From the NCBI GenBank assembly GCA_907165065.1, contig OU015530.1, forward strand, positions 45,572,965 to 45,636,964: DNA of 64,000 nucleotides, given 5' to 3'. A model generated the notes under the pieces. That model made no database searches. It was not told where the DNA came from and worked only from the letters and a program-made list of their open reading frames with translations. Source of the DNA: Caprimulgus europaeus. Lineage: Eukaryota; Chordata; Aves; Caprimulgiformes; Caprimulgidae. A program made the translations under genes and the position numbers. Of this stretch, positions 50,360-63,900 are shown one piece after another (the first letter of the stretch is position 1; each line of letters opens with the position of its first letter).

Positions 50360-53300
50360 CTGCAAAACAAATAGCAATTTGTTAGAGCCTGATGACAAAT
50401 TCACACATTAGCTACGAGTGCACATGTAAGAGGCAGAAAAAGCAACTTCCAGCTGGAAAACCTCACCGCACCTTGTATTGGGTTAAGCTGGCAAAAGCTC
50501 CCTTATATCTTATCTCATAGAGTTGTTTCCTAAGATTCTTGGCATATTCCTTCTGTCTTCAGATGAGGAAGCAAGGAAATGCCATCAGCTGGGTGAAGAA
50601 ATCTATTGCATGGGTGATGTCTTCTTTGTACCTTCATCTAACAGCATATCTAACAGCCTCACACCACACAAGTAGCTTTGTGTGGACTCTGTCAGTGGGT
50701 ATAGGTGCAATAAATCCCACAAACAGAGCTCGTTTTAATAAGGAGCTTCTTGGAGGCAAAAAGAAAATAAACTCTTCTCTCATTGAACGTATTTGAAGTT
50801 TGACCTGTAAAGCCTTTCCAGGTGGTATATAGCTCGGTGAATCTGTTTTTTCTCTCTTTGGGAGCAAAGTCAGATTATTCTCACTGTGATGAGCTTTTAC
50901 TGCTTTCCCAGATCAGATCTGGAGAGTGTCTGCTTCTGTAGTGGTAGATGTGTGTCCCAAAGGGACAAGCAACAGTCTTAGAATTGAACTTCTGCCAATC
51001 ATTTTCACTCTTTAGCAGAACTCTGGAAACACTCATCCTACCCATTTTATTTTTCAAGTGAAATGCAAACACATTACAAAATCATATGTATTTTGCTGAA
51101 ATTTCAGCATTTTGTGAGTGAAAAAGTTCTGACTGCTGAAATAGGAAGTTTCATTCTTCTACTATATTTTATGTTAGTATATCTAGGAAATATTCCTCAT
51201 GGTATCAGTAGTTCCTGAAGATGTTTTACTAGGAACTCTCTTTTTTATTGCATTTCCCCTCTAAGTCAAGAAGGTACTGCTAGCCACTACAGAGATAATA
51301 AGACATTTGTATTACAATGAAGTGGACAAAGTAATTCATGGCACCTTTTCGTGCAATTTATGTAATCTTTTTAGAGAATCTGGGTAGATTCTTATGCTTA
51401 ACAGGGGCTGAGCAGAGATTTTCTGTGGAATTGGCTATCTGAAAGAGAATTATTTTTAAAAAATCAATATTTTTTTCATAGGAAAAAAAAAGTCAGAATT
51501 CTCTGACTTCCCATATGAACAAACTTTTCTATTATTGTTTGCTGTGGAAAACTTTTACCAACTAGGAAGCAGAGACATATTTTTTCCTTATTTATTTTTC
51601 CAGGAAATTCCTTCTTGTGAAAATATTCCAAATTTTAATTCTTCTCTTAACCAGGTTTGTATTTTTTTTTCAGAATGTGAAGTTCTGTGTGGGAGATGTA
51701 CCTTTTGAATACTGCTGTATCCTTTAATTGTGTTAAGGGTAGGAGAAAGAATGATTAATATGAATATGAAAGGCATCTGCAGTCTCTAATGATGCTAGAG
51801 TTATCCATACACCTGGGGTTTCCAAACTGCATCATGCAGTATGCTTCATACCTGAAAGCTGGTGCACAATGTGTGAGAGAAATTGTTTAAGAGTGGCAGC
51901 TGAATGAAGTGAGGAGTTACATTAATTCACTGATAAGTGTCTGGTTCCCTATCAGCTTCAGAATGATTGCTATTGATTTATGAATTTGTATATGTTTTGG
52001 GGCCTTCCTAATTAAGAGGCTGCTTCTCTTTTTCACTCCTTCTCGACAGCAGAGGTCAGCTGACTTGACATTATTTCATTGAGGCTTTAAAAATTACTGT
52101 GGTGGGGGGTTTCCAGGAGAAGATCTGAATGTTGTCCTCCAGCATGTCTGGGAGTGCTCCTGTTCAGGGAATGTCTATTTTCAAGAACTTCAGAAAAGAT
52201 ATGCACATAATTTGTATAGGATGAAATGTTAAGTAATATATTGATTCCTGACTGATACAAAGTATTTTGGACATCACAGAGGAGTTTAGAGATCTTGTAA
52301 CTTGCTAATTTTATAAATTTAGTAAACTCAACAACGACACAGAGGTCCCAGTCATGCCAGAATCGTGCTTTTATCCCAATCTCATTCAAGAAGGAAAAAG
52401 AGGAAAAAAAAATATCTTTTTAAAATAGAGTTTCAGTTTCTTTTTCAAATAAACTTTTGACTTCCTGAAGTCCCTTTGGTGACAGCTCTACTGGCTTTGC
52501 ATAAGAAATATAATGAAATCAGAAGTTCCCTCAAAACAAGAAAAACCACGTACCTAGAATAGTCAGAGCTATGAAAGTCAATATCACTGTACTTCATAAT
52601 TTTTGTTCTGCACAGGAAAAGACATCAATAAAGTCTCTATTAGTAGTCAGTAGTCTTATGACCTGATTTTGAAACCATAAGCATGGTAAATCTCTAAAGG
52701 ATTAATATATCTGAAATATAAATCTGTTAAATATATATCCACATTGCACCAAAATACTTTAGCAGTTCTCTTGAGTGAGTGGTATTCATTTAAACAGGCT
52801 ATCACATTATATGAAATATATTTTCGCTTGATTTGCTGAAAATAGATTAACTCAACTGTTCTTTTATCCATTGTGCTGGATGCACTAGACACTGACTTCC
52901 TCAGGTATATATTTAACGGGTCTCCATTGCATAGGATTTTGTCTGATGGAAGGAAAATCAGTGGCTTTAAGAGGCCTGCCTGATTTCTTTAACAGCTATT
53001 CTGTCTTGCTGGTCTCCAACATCTACAGTTAAATTTTCTATTCTGTCTTGCACAAGACTGAATAAAAAAGGATGAGAAACAGGGAGAGTCAAACTCCATC
53101 ACTTAATTAGAACAGAAGGATTTTGCATTTGACTATGAATCAACTTTATCCAGAGATGACTAAAAATTGGAATTTATGGTTCAGAGGAAGCTTCAAATTT
53201 TGGAAATCTTATTCCAGGCCTATTTGGAAGACAATTACAAAAAAGATTCTTGTAAAGGAGGCACTTGCAACAACAGTGACAGCAACAGTATTTGAAGTCA

Positions 53301-54204
53301 CCTCTAAGCTGCATCTAATTGTAGCAATTATTGAATGAAATATTGCCCTTTTCATTTCTTCCTTGAAGAATGCTAGAAATTGAGCAGGATGGAGAATTAG
53401 GGAATATGAAAGCTCTGTCTTGAGTTTGAATAGGGCTGCTTGAGCCCTGTAACCTGCAAGTCTCAGCAGAGCCCCAGGAAACCTCAAGTCTTCCAGAGGT
53501 ATGCTCAGTCAGACTGAGTATCATCCACAGAGAAGTCCTTCTGTGACATGTTTTGATTCAGTGAGTTATCTTCCCTAAGAAATTCCATTTCTATGGAAAA
53601 TTTATTTCCCTTCATTCTACCTATAACAAAGTAATTTGGGAACTGAAATTTGGGAGTAGAAATTAAGGGAAGGTGGGGAAAGGCAAAGCAGAAACTTATA
53701 AAAATGTATCTCTTGAGTATCTGCATACCCTTGTTGGGGATGGATAGGGTTTTTTTTCTTTTTTTTCTAGATGTCTGCTCCAAACTTAAACAGGACAACT
53801 GGGAACTCAGAGGTAAATGCAAGTTTAAAAGGGCTTGAAAACTCAGCAGAAAGTCTTTGGAAACATGAATGAATCTGCTTCATAAACTAAATCATCTAGT
53901 TCTTGATATACTTTTCTTAGGAGCTAGTGCAATATTTGCCCTCAACCTTAACTAGGAAATACAGTGATTTTTAACTTATAAAGACAGATGAAGCTAGTTT
54001 TATGGGTAGGCTTCTCTTCAGGAGAGCAAATGATCATTCACAGAGAAAACAGTTGTAGAAAATAAGGTCTTTTAAGTTGATTTTAATTTTTTGTTAATGT
54101 GCAGATTTTTTTCATTTGTGGGGAGTACCTGGTACCTACTAACTGTATGTGAAAATATATACTATACTATATATGGTAACTCAGACTTTGCCCTTATTTG
54201 AAAT
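50360..54204. other. Non-coding stretch
   Basis: I found no supported gene, RNA or repeat. Open frames are short and unpaired with splice signals. Confidence 0.45.
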
Positions 54205-54290
54205 CACAAGGAATGATCCCATTGATTTCAGTGGCTGCATGATTTGACACAGTGAGGCACACACTATTGCCTGGAGGCTGAGTCAGATAA
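54205..54290 (+). repeat. Old amniote dispersed repeat fragment
   Basis: ATGATCCCATTGATTTCAGT then GGCTGCATGATTTGACACAG follows the CCCATTGAxTTCAxTGG core shared with 18745 and 57005. Limits are approximate and the family is not named. Confidence 0.4.
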
Positions 54291-57004
54291 GGGCTCTTAC
54301 AAATCTCATTTGAGTAAATAACTCACATAAAGAGGAAATTATTTCTGAGTAAGCAGCAAGCAAGACATCAAGCTATCTTGACCCTAATTTGATCTTTCTG
54401 ACATTCATTATAGTCATCTTTTGGTTAATGCTTTGGCTTGTGTGGTGAGACTGGTATGTGTCTCCCCATATTCGTCGTGGTTGTGGCAGAAATAAGGACT
54501 CCTTTCTGAGCCTCTGAGGTGGTGAGCAGCTGCAGCCCAGGCAAGAGAAGCTGCCGCTCTCTGTGTTTTTCAGGACACTTATTTTCCTTATTGCCAATAG
54601 ATACAATTATTGCACCATACAGCTGAAAATTGGAGGTCATAAATCTCCAAAACTACGCCCTTCCTCCATGTAATGTGTAAGCTTCTGCTACTCATAGGTG
54701 GTCTTGGACCTTGGCAAAATGACTGTTTAATAATGCAGAGAGTTTCAACTTGACTAAACAAGGAATTACTGCCTTCTATTTTCAGTTCTCTGAGTGAAAA
54801 CAACCTACATTAAAGTCAGTAAAAGAAGAGGCTACTTAGAGGAGAGCTTGCAGATTTGGCCTGAAATGACGCCTTGCATAATGAGCAATGAAATTTTCTC
54901 TGAGATCTGTTGAACCCATTCTCCAAACTCCAGTTATACAGGAGATTGAGCCTTGCAGAACAGGCCTTCAGTGCTAGCCTGGATTTAAGACTGTGAATAA
55001 AGAAATTTTTATTTGGACTAGCTAATCCAAACAGCAGAAAATTACTGAAAACTTCCTTTGAATTATTCCTTGTAGATCTTATTTGTATATTCATCTTGCT
55101 CAAGTGAAAGATTTGTTTCTCTTGCATTATTTTGTTAAAAACCCCAGCAGATTAACAGTTGTTGATGTTATTTGGATCCTGCTAGACTTGTACTCTTCTG
55201 CATGTTTTCTGCTTGTGTACAAGCTTAAAATCAGACTCGGGCAATGGTGGGGCATGAGGGGCTTGCTCTCAGTGAGCAAGGACATCCAGGATCTATTTTT
55301 TTCATTTGGCTTTGAATCTCTGAAAGTCACAATGTCACCAAATAGAAACTTTCCATACAGGAAGACAAATTTCCAACCAAAATAGTGACAAATTAAGCTC
55401 TGACATCTCCAGAAGTGATCTACTCTCTGTTTAGCACATACATATGCATAAGACAAAACCTTGGTTTATTTGGATGTAACAGGTCAGGCTACATTCCCAG
55501 GCACTTGACACTACTTGATATATTAAGACAAATTATGGCCTGGGTTGTTCTTGGGACACAAGAGGGTTATGAGAGCTGCAGTGAGTCACTGGTAAGGGTA
55601 GCTGTCTGTTGAGCAATGAGAATAATGCTTTTTAATTCGCAATCTAATAAAGTAAAGTAAGCTGAGGTGAATGTGCTGTGCAGTCTAGTAGGCTGGCAGC
55701 AAAGCAGTGCCTAACACACACCATGAGGTATTGAACAGCTGCCTGTGAGAGATAATATTTCATGGGGACTTTTGGAAGCATTTTTGTTAATGGCTGGCCC
55801 ATACGGTGGCCCCTGCTCTCACTCCTCTCTCCTTTTGGACCTAAAACATGCTTGCATAAGCTGCTACTCCAACCTGGTAGTGGAAGGAAGGCAAAAATTC
55901 TAAAAATGGCTGCAATGCAAATGATTTACATACTCTGGATTGCAATGAGGCAAGCCAGGGCACAGGTACTTATTTTTGTCCTCATCTTTCTGCTTTTGCT
56001 TTCCCTCACTGTGCTCAGCTCATCACAGAAGTGACACAGCCTGTTCCTGTTGAGTGCTGTACACCATCCCACACACTTTGGAGATACCTCCCAGCACATT
56101 GCTGAGAAAAGTTGTTGTTCTGGCTCAGAATCACAGCTGGCAGCCATAATTTAACTACAGAATTTTCCTCTGTATAATGTGAGGTTTGGGACTAGTCATT
56201 ACTTCATACTAAACTTGATTTTGTGTGTTTCTGTGTGATTTTTTTTTTCCAGTTGTAAAATAAAAAGGATGACTGTTTTAAAACAGGTACTATTTAAAGC
56301 CCAAACACTAATAAAAAGGATTAATATTCTGGATACTAATAATTCTCAAAAAAAGTAAACTTTTTGCCTCATTTGAGATGAACATAAAAGCCCGGACCAC
56401 TGGAATTTCTCAGCAGCAATATGGTCCTTCTGCTTCAACACTAGTTACCCCTTACCCAGTAGAAGCAGTGCTAACTCACAAGAGCACTCTTTTAGTAAAG
56501 ATCTTTTCATTACATAATTAGTAGACCTTGAAATGTATGAAGAATGAAACTGCCAGTTATCCAAATATCTTGGATAAAGATAGACAAGACCATACAATTT
56601 TGGAAAGGAAACCCATTTACCATGATTAGATTTAATAATATGTTCAGCAATATTCAATAATGCTATATTTCTGCAGTAACATTCCTTATTATGAAAGATA
56701 ATAAATTAAGAGCCATGTAAAATATCTCTGTCCAGTCAACTTAAGAAAATAAAGCAATAATTTGAAACACTCATTGCCTATTCTAAAGTTCTTGACTTAT
56801 GATTCTTGGCATCATATAAGGAAACCTCCAGACCTGGAGTTTGAGCTTGGAAACGTGACACTACTGTTTTCATTTATATTGTTTACACAGAATGATAGGT
56901 GTATAAGGTAACTCAGAGGACCTCCCCTCTCCCCAGATAACATGTGCTTTTCCTTGGGAATATGCAGTCTTGGGCCATGAGACACTCGTGCTCAAACACT
57001 CACA
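54291..57004. other. Non-coding stretch
   Basis: Nothing I can support. The frames at 55080-55460 and 55760-56030 are open for roughly 90-110 codons but show no domain, compositional signal or good splice pair. Confidence 0.45.
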
Positions 57005-57110
57005 CTCATGTTTAATTTAACCACTGTGAGCAGTCCTATTGATATCAGTGGGACCACACACAGTAGGAAAGTTGAGCATGGGAGAAAACATTTGCAGATT
57101 CAGACCAAGT
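57005..57110 (+). repeat. Old amniote dispersed repeat fragment (best copy)
   Basis: The text reads TTTAATTTAACCACTGTGAG, then CAGTCCTATTGATATCAGTG, then AAAGTTGAGCATGGGAG and ACATTTGCAGATTCAGACC. This keeps four successive blocks of an old repeat that I remember from turtle, crocodilian and bird DNA: a CCATTGAxxTCAATGGGAC core, an AAAGTTAAGCATG block, and a TTTGCAGGATCAGGxCC end. The formal family name is unknown to me. Confidence 0.5.
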
Positions 57111-59457
57111 AACCTAGACTATCTGAGAAGACCTCATAAAAGCAAATAGTTCACTGCAGCTAGGGGCCTGAATTGCATATTATTGTAAGTATAGAGAAAG
57201 TTGACATTCCATTCTATAGAATATTTCAAGTTTTCAAAAATTTGGCATTGTTCCAAGTGGGGCCAAACTCTCAAAGTTTTACAGTTTTCTGAAGGAAAAA
57301 TATCTGTTCAGTGCTGGTGTTTTTTATTTTTATGTTTTTAGCCATTAAAATAATAATTGATAAAAAATTATTTTGATTGAAATAAGATACTGCATCACTG
57401 AGAATTTTCCTCGTTTACACTGAATGTTTTGTTTCCAAGAGAATCATGTGTTCCTCCAAATTTCCTATTATAGTTACTCACACTAGTGTGTGTGCTGCAC
57501 CAAATGACCACAAACAACTTATAGGGGAGATGGGAAGAAAGATTAAAGAAGGACTGTGGATAATATTTTCAGTGGGGATATACACACAATTAAGAGGTGT
57601 CTGAGGGCTAAATTTTAGATATAGGCATAAAAAATAGTAACTAACTACCATGAACAGAAAACAAAATTTGAGCCATGTTGGCCCAAGTTGGGGCATCCAC
57701 CAAGCCCAATGCTCTAGGAACCAAAGACCCTTGGAGCCACTTAGCATAGCTATAGCACTTCCAGATCTATAACTCATTGGGTTATCTCTGCATAACATTT
57801 TACTGAACAGTGAGGGCAAGTTCAGCTCCTACATCCCACTTCAAAAAGAGTCTGGGTATTTGGAGGCTCATTTTCCAAAGGGGCCCCCTATCTAACTTTA
57901 TGATTAAAGTATAAAACCACATAATGAGCCATCTTCTTCTAAATCCAAAGATTAAGTACCATCTTAGCTGTCTGTGCATCACTATCAAAATCTCTGGGTT
58001 TGCTTCTGGTATATAGACCAATTTAAGATCCTTGTAGTAGTAGTACTTTGGTCCATGTAACTCATCCTTAAAGGTAACTTATTTTTCCTGCTGTGTAGAT
58101 GCACTCAGTCCAGTCTCAAATTTCCTACATGTTTTCTAGTGTCTCTGTTGCAGGAAAATGGCCTGGTTAGAGAATGTAGCCCTGGAGAGGGGGAGGCATC
58201 CAACTCTGTTTCAGCTCCAGGTGTCCTACTTTTCAGGAAAATGTTCTGTTTGGCAACTTAAGGAGTGTTTTTTCCTTCAGCTTTTTCCTTAATTTAATTT
58301 CTTGCTTTCCTCTCTCTACCCTAAAGTGCAGTCTACTTAATTAACAGAAAGGGAAAGATCTGAGGAATTGAGAAACATTGTCCCCAGATACCCAAAAGCA
58401 TATGCACAGAGAAGCTTGGGCTCAGATTCAATTACCCAAAGAGGTATATGAATGTGGATCTTTGAAATAAATGCCCTAATCATAACAGTGTAAGGGAATT
58501 TTTTTGCTTCTACCTTTCCCTTCTTTCCCTCCATTTTTCTGTAGGAGGCTTAGCTCCCTAGCTTGGCAAAGTTCATGGAAGTGAAACACAAGTGGAGCCG
58601 GGAGCTTTGCTCATCTTGTGAGTTAGAGTTAAACACACAAAATGTCCTCTGTCTCAGCCTTATGGAGCATTTGTCTTGTACGTGGCTGCTGATTTACTGG
58701 GGAGGTGTTTGTATTATGCACTGTTCCAGGAACTGTACAAAGGAATTGCACAAGTCAAGCAGCTATTTTAGGTCTGTGAAGGTCAGTAAGTCTGGACTAG
58801 GTATAACTTACCGTATTGATATATGCAACTGAATATTATTACAGTAGCCAAACAAATGCAGCAGGCTGCAGGTAGACACACCAAGCTAACTGCAAATGAG
58901 TGGAGAAGCTATGGCATTTCCATCTGGAGCATCAAATTCCTTTTTGGGGCTTCTGCTGGTCTTGTGCCACCAGTAATGCTTCCTATACTACTGAGAACTG
59001 TGGCCTTCAGGGCCACCACCAGCTGGGACAGAGCAGTGGGAACTCTGACTCTTAGCATAGAAATTCTCTAAACCAACCTGTGAATCTTGTCCCAGGAGCC
59101 CAAACCTCACTGAAAATTAGTAATATTGGCTCCTAAATCTCTCAGAGGCTTTTGAAAATACTCTTAAGTCTTGAGATGTGAGATTCTGTAAGGATTTGAC
59201 TGCTATGTCAACATCTGCTGTAGAATAAAAGCTAAAGCAGATGTGAGAAGTGGGAGGGTAATGAATAAGGTAGTTTTAAAAAGGTTTAAAAGCAGCTGAA
59301 GTAGCTTACAGTTTTATGGACCTACTGTTTCTATTCTACCAGCAGGAAACTGCTGAGCCACCTTCCCAGGTAAATTTGTTTTATCTAACTCCAGTGGTAA
59401 TCATCTTCTTGAATATCGTTTCTCCAGCATTTGCTTTTCTTAACACTTCTAGTGGGG
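57111..59457. other. Non-coding stretch
   Basis: No supported feature. Confidence 0.45.
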
Positions 59458-59493
59458 TTTTTTGTTTGATTGTTTGTTTGTTTGTTTTTTTTT
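59458..59493 (+). repeat. (TTTG)n microsatellite
   Basis: About six TTTG units with one GATT interruption, followed by nine T. It is the same repeat type as at 10539. Confidence 0.9.
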
Positions 59494-60779
59494 CCTTTGG
59501 GGAAAAAAAAATCTTTAATAATTATGGAAAAGCAATTCACAGGAGCTATTTTTCTCAGATGGAGCAAATATTCCTTAAAAAAAGGGATGAATATTTTCTT
59601 TGACAATTGCTTCTTTAATAAACTATTTGTTTAAGCCATGTTTTTGTTCTCCTCAGTGGTGAAGCTTGTTCCTTATTTAAAGCAGGATGACAAGGCTCTT
59701 CCACTGTTTGGAAAGGCACTGAAGCTGGTACTCCAGAACAGAGCCACCCATTCTTCTTCTGGGAGCTAATTGATTAGCCTTAGAGCTACAGATCTGTACC
59801 AAGGGACTAAAGTAAGAAGAGTTCGTTTTTCTTTTTGAATGACTTATTTCCCCAGGCTGTCTGTATTAGACATGTCCAGGTGGTCTCAAATTATTTACAA
59901 CTGCAGGAACCTCTGTGGTCACACAGGATTATCTGCATGGGGAAGCACATTTGAAAGTCAGTATTTCCCTTCTCAGGAAACAGGACAATCTTTGTTAGTG
60001 CATATTCTCATTTGAAATACTTTTATACTAAGCTAAGAGAATCTAAATATGTAAATCTCACTTTGCAGTCTTTTAAGAGTTGTGATTTCCTATAAAAGAA
60101 GATCATTAAAAAAATTTTAAAAAGAGAGAAGAGCCTTGTATGTATTCCATATTTTATTAATTTCTTCATATGCATCTACCCAGTAAGGAGAGTAATTGAA
60201 TGTTGTATCTTCTCATCAGCCTACTCACTAACTGTCAGTTCATGTGTTGAACTTTATTTGTAAAACTCTGAGCTGTGTATTTATGAACAATGCACTATAA
60301 TGAATTTTCTACACTTAATACTACTCCTGTTTCCCCACGGAGGAAATGTACAGCATTTTAAAGAACAGTAAGTGCCTAAGAGCTTCCATTCTCCTACAGA
60401 GTGGCTCACATTGAGGGCCCAGCTTTCCTGCTGTTTGTGTTTTATTTGGTCTTTGCCTTCATTTCCACAATGAAACCAGAGTTTTAGCCCATAGCGGTCA
60501 ACATAATTGACTTTTTCAGTTTTAGCGATTATTTCTTTTCTAAGTGTCTTCAGGGTTATTCTTAGGTCTATCTTTTAGGCTGCTGGCGTCTGTTCAGCCT
60601 AGCAGACAGATGAATGTTTTAAGAAGAAATCTGACAGTCTGCATATATCTGCCATAGTACTAGTGCCAAGAGAGTCACTATTTTAAATACCTATAGAAAT
60701 GTGTATATGTACATTTATAAAATATAGTAGCCAGATTATAGACTTGCTTCAGTTTTTAGTTTCACAGTTTGTTTTTGTT
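59494..60779. other. Non-coding stretch
   Basis: No supported feature. Confidence 0.45.
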
Positions 60780-60905
60780 GAATCACAGAATCGTATAAAT
60801 TAGGGATGGAAAAGTTGTATTAGGTCATTTAGTCCATGCCACTGCCAAAGTGGGATTGTTCCCTGCAGTATATTTTCCAATGTTTTATCCAGTACTTTTC
60901 CATTC
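60780..60905 (-). mobile_element. Old CR1 LINE 3' fragment, minus strand
   Basis: It begins with the tail-like AATCACAGAATCGTATAAAT and continues GGGATGGAAAAGTTG, TTAGGTCATTTAGTCCATGC and GGGATTGTTCCCTGCAGTAT. It ends with CCAATGTTTTATCCAGTAC. This is the 3' UTR of a CR1 subfamily with the CATCTAGTCCAxxxCCCTGCCAAxGCAGG layout, more diverged than the copies in the first 18 kb. Only about 125 bp remain. Confidence 0.82.
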
Positions 60906-63900
60906 TCCGGGTTGGGTTTATAGTTGGGTTTTTTATTCAGTTAAGCTTATGTTTTGACATTTTAAGTATTTTTCTCTGGAATTCACTGAATTCTGTTACC
61001 ACCCTGTGGCAGTAACAATGCCTGTTGCTGTTTTTTAGTTGTATGAGAAGCTCACTAACGTTATTAACATATGGTGATGTTAAAAATGGGTCCTTCTCTC
61101 ACCTAACCATAAGAGACGTTGTAAATACACCCTTCAATGGGTATATTGGGGAATATATTTTTGAATTGCTAACAACACATATGCTGTTTGTTTGCTATTT
61201 TCTTCTAGCTGGTATATTTTTTTCCTCTTCCTTGGCTATGAGTCAAAGATGAGGTGCATATTTCCTTGAGTCTCTCTTTAACTGATTAACATTTCTTATT
61301 CAGTCACTCACTACTTAAATGTCACTTCATTAATATGAATTAATAATCTTTCCAAGAGTAGGCAAAGTTTTGCTATCTCCACATACAGCAAATGTGAAAA
61401 CTCTTTTCTCTGTGGCAATGATAAATAGAACACATAGTCAGGAGAGGTCCTATGATGGTAAGACCAATACAAAGAAGTTTATGTTCAGTAAAAGGCAGAG
61501 ATTACTGCTCCATGCCAGATTGACACTTGGCACCCCTTGTGAACAAGGCTCAGGCTGTGCTGGAGCTGTGGTGTCTGTGTCTCATGCAGTTGAGGAATTT
61601 CCATGGTATTTATCCCCGCTGGTGTTCAGCATCTGTGCCTGCAGTCCTGGAACAGGACAGAGAGTTGGGTCCAGAGGAGGCTGAACAGTGAGGAGCTTCC
61701 GTGTAGTGCATCACCACATCCACTGCGAGCAGGCCTGATGTTTCCCTCTTGGTGCCTGCATTTGCAACAGCCCTGTCCTAATCCAGAGCATATCTGTCAT
61801 ATGACCTGATGTACATGCATGATCCCACCAGTTATGTCATGCAGTGTGTAGGGTCTCATGCATGGATGTGCAGAAAAAGAAAAAGGAAAAGTCTGCAGAG
61901 CTACTTTAATTTAGGTCAAGATGAGAATGTAACTGCAGTGATTAGCAGTGCTTTAACCTTTCCAACAAAGACTTTTGAATATAATATTCCCCTACGCTGA
62001 TTTCCAGCAGAAATAGGTATCAAAAATCTTTATATAGCAGCCTTATAGCAACAACCTTCTTGTTAATGAGATTTGAACCCTCATTGCTTTTAAAATGTGG
62101 TGGTTTCTGAACAGCGAAGCTCTGTGGTATTTAATTAGAGTAAGTTAACCTTTTCCCACTGAAATGGTGGCCCTACATGCTTTTCATTTTGAGCTTGCTT
62201 GTTGCATCTCCATCTCAAACAAACCTCACTGATGCATTAGTTAATGGTTGAAAAATGCTATGAGGATGTAAGGACTAGGAAGCAGAGTATTGTCATTAAT
62301 ACACAGAATTGCTAGTCAGGAGACCTGGGTCCCTCCCAGCTGTATTGCTGATTTCCTGTAGCTGTGTGTGAAGATGTTGTCATGCCAATAAAGTCTGACT
62401 GAACTGTGCATGACCTGGCCATGTCAGCTACAGCCAGCCAAAGTATTCAGAACTTCTCACTAAAGTTTTAGGCATCTCTGTTTAGTAGAATAATTTGAAA
62501 ACTTTGCCTTACCTTCCTATTGCACTGTTTCTGATAAAATTTTCTTACGATTTATGGCCCCAGAACTGGCACGAGCATTGAGTTTCTATTTCCCTCTGCT
62601 TCTTGATCTATGAAACGAGAGTGATGAATGTTTTTGTGTCTTACTAGGATTAAAAACCAGTTCATCTTAATTCTTTAGTGCCTTTGAAACAAAAAGTGCT
62701 GGGAAAGGGCAAAGCAGATTGTAAAATGCTGTGTTTTTCCCATCTTAACTTTGTCTCTCACACACATCTTGTGCATTCATGAAGATGAAATCCACCTCTG
62801 CAAGAAACTGTGGCTCTGCTTGTTTAACATATTTCCTGGTTTAGGTTGGAGAAATAATTTGTGAATAGGGTTAGGCTTCACCCACTGAAATTTCTTTGGC
62901 AGGTGACAACATATGAGATCATTTTACATAGCCCTAATCACCATTAAATCCTTCACCGATACCAGTCTAGCGAGTTAAGACAGAGCCTATTCGACCCAGT
63001 GTAAAGGAAACTACTAGTAAACCTATCAGCTGTCTCAGTTAAGCCCCCCAAATCCTGTGCCAAGATATTTACAGAGGAAGTCTATTTTAATTTATTTCAT
63101 TTTTCTGAGCCTATAGTGTATAATTCCTCCATAAGAAATTTATCACTTCTCTTCATATTTTCTGGGGTAAAAGCTAGGCAGCCTGAAGGGTTCATGTCAG
63201 CCCCAACATGACTTCACTGAACTGTCTTAATCTGTGGACGAATTTGTTCTACAGGCCCCTGAGGAAGGAACTTGTTGATTTTGGCAGTGTTTACCTTTCC
63301 TACAAACAACTTCATCGTTTTCCAGACCGGCTGGCTCTTAAAAATCACTTGAGAGCTGAGGGAAAAAAAAAAAAAATCTGCCCCAGGCTGCATCAGTATT
63401 CTTTTTCCTGTGTTCTGGGGAAAGCTTTTGTGTTCTCCACAGCTGCTTGAGGATAATCCGTAGAGTCAAGATTATTTACAGAGTCAATAGAAATGCCTGT
63501 AAAGTTCTCTGAGTTTAGTTTCCTTCAGTGGGGGGAGTGAAAGCCCCTGTCAGAAAAAAAGAAGGAAAAAAAAAGAGGATTCTTGACTGAGTTAACTGTA
63601 TTCTCAACTGCACTCATGAAGAGAGGAAATAAAAGGGCTGACTTGAGCCTGTGCTTGCCTTTCACTTTTGAGAACTACATGTTATAGTCTTTATTTTTTT
63701 CATTTAAATAGACTGCACACCAATAATTTTTGGTGTGACTGATGAGTATCTGCTTTTAGATATTACATATCAGGAATCAAATCCCCTGTTTCTAACCTAA
63801 ACACATCAGCCTCGAGTTTTTAATTATTCACACATACATCACATGAAGTGGTGAGAGGCATGTAATATATTGCAGAGCCATATCATTCACCTCTGACTGC

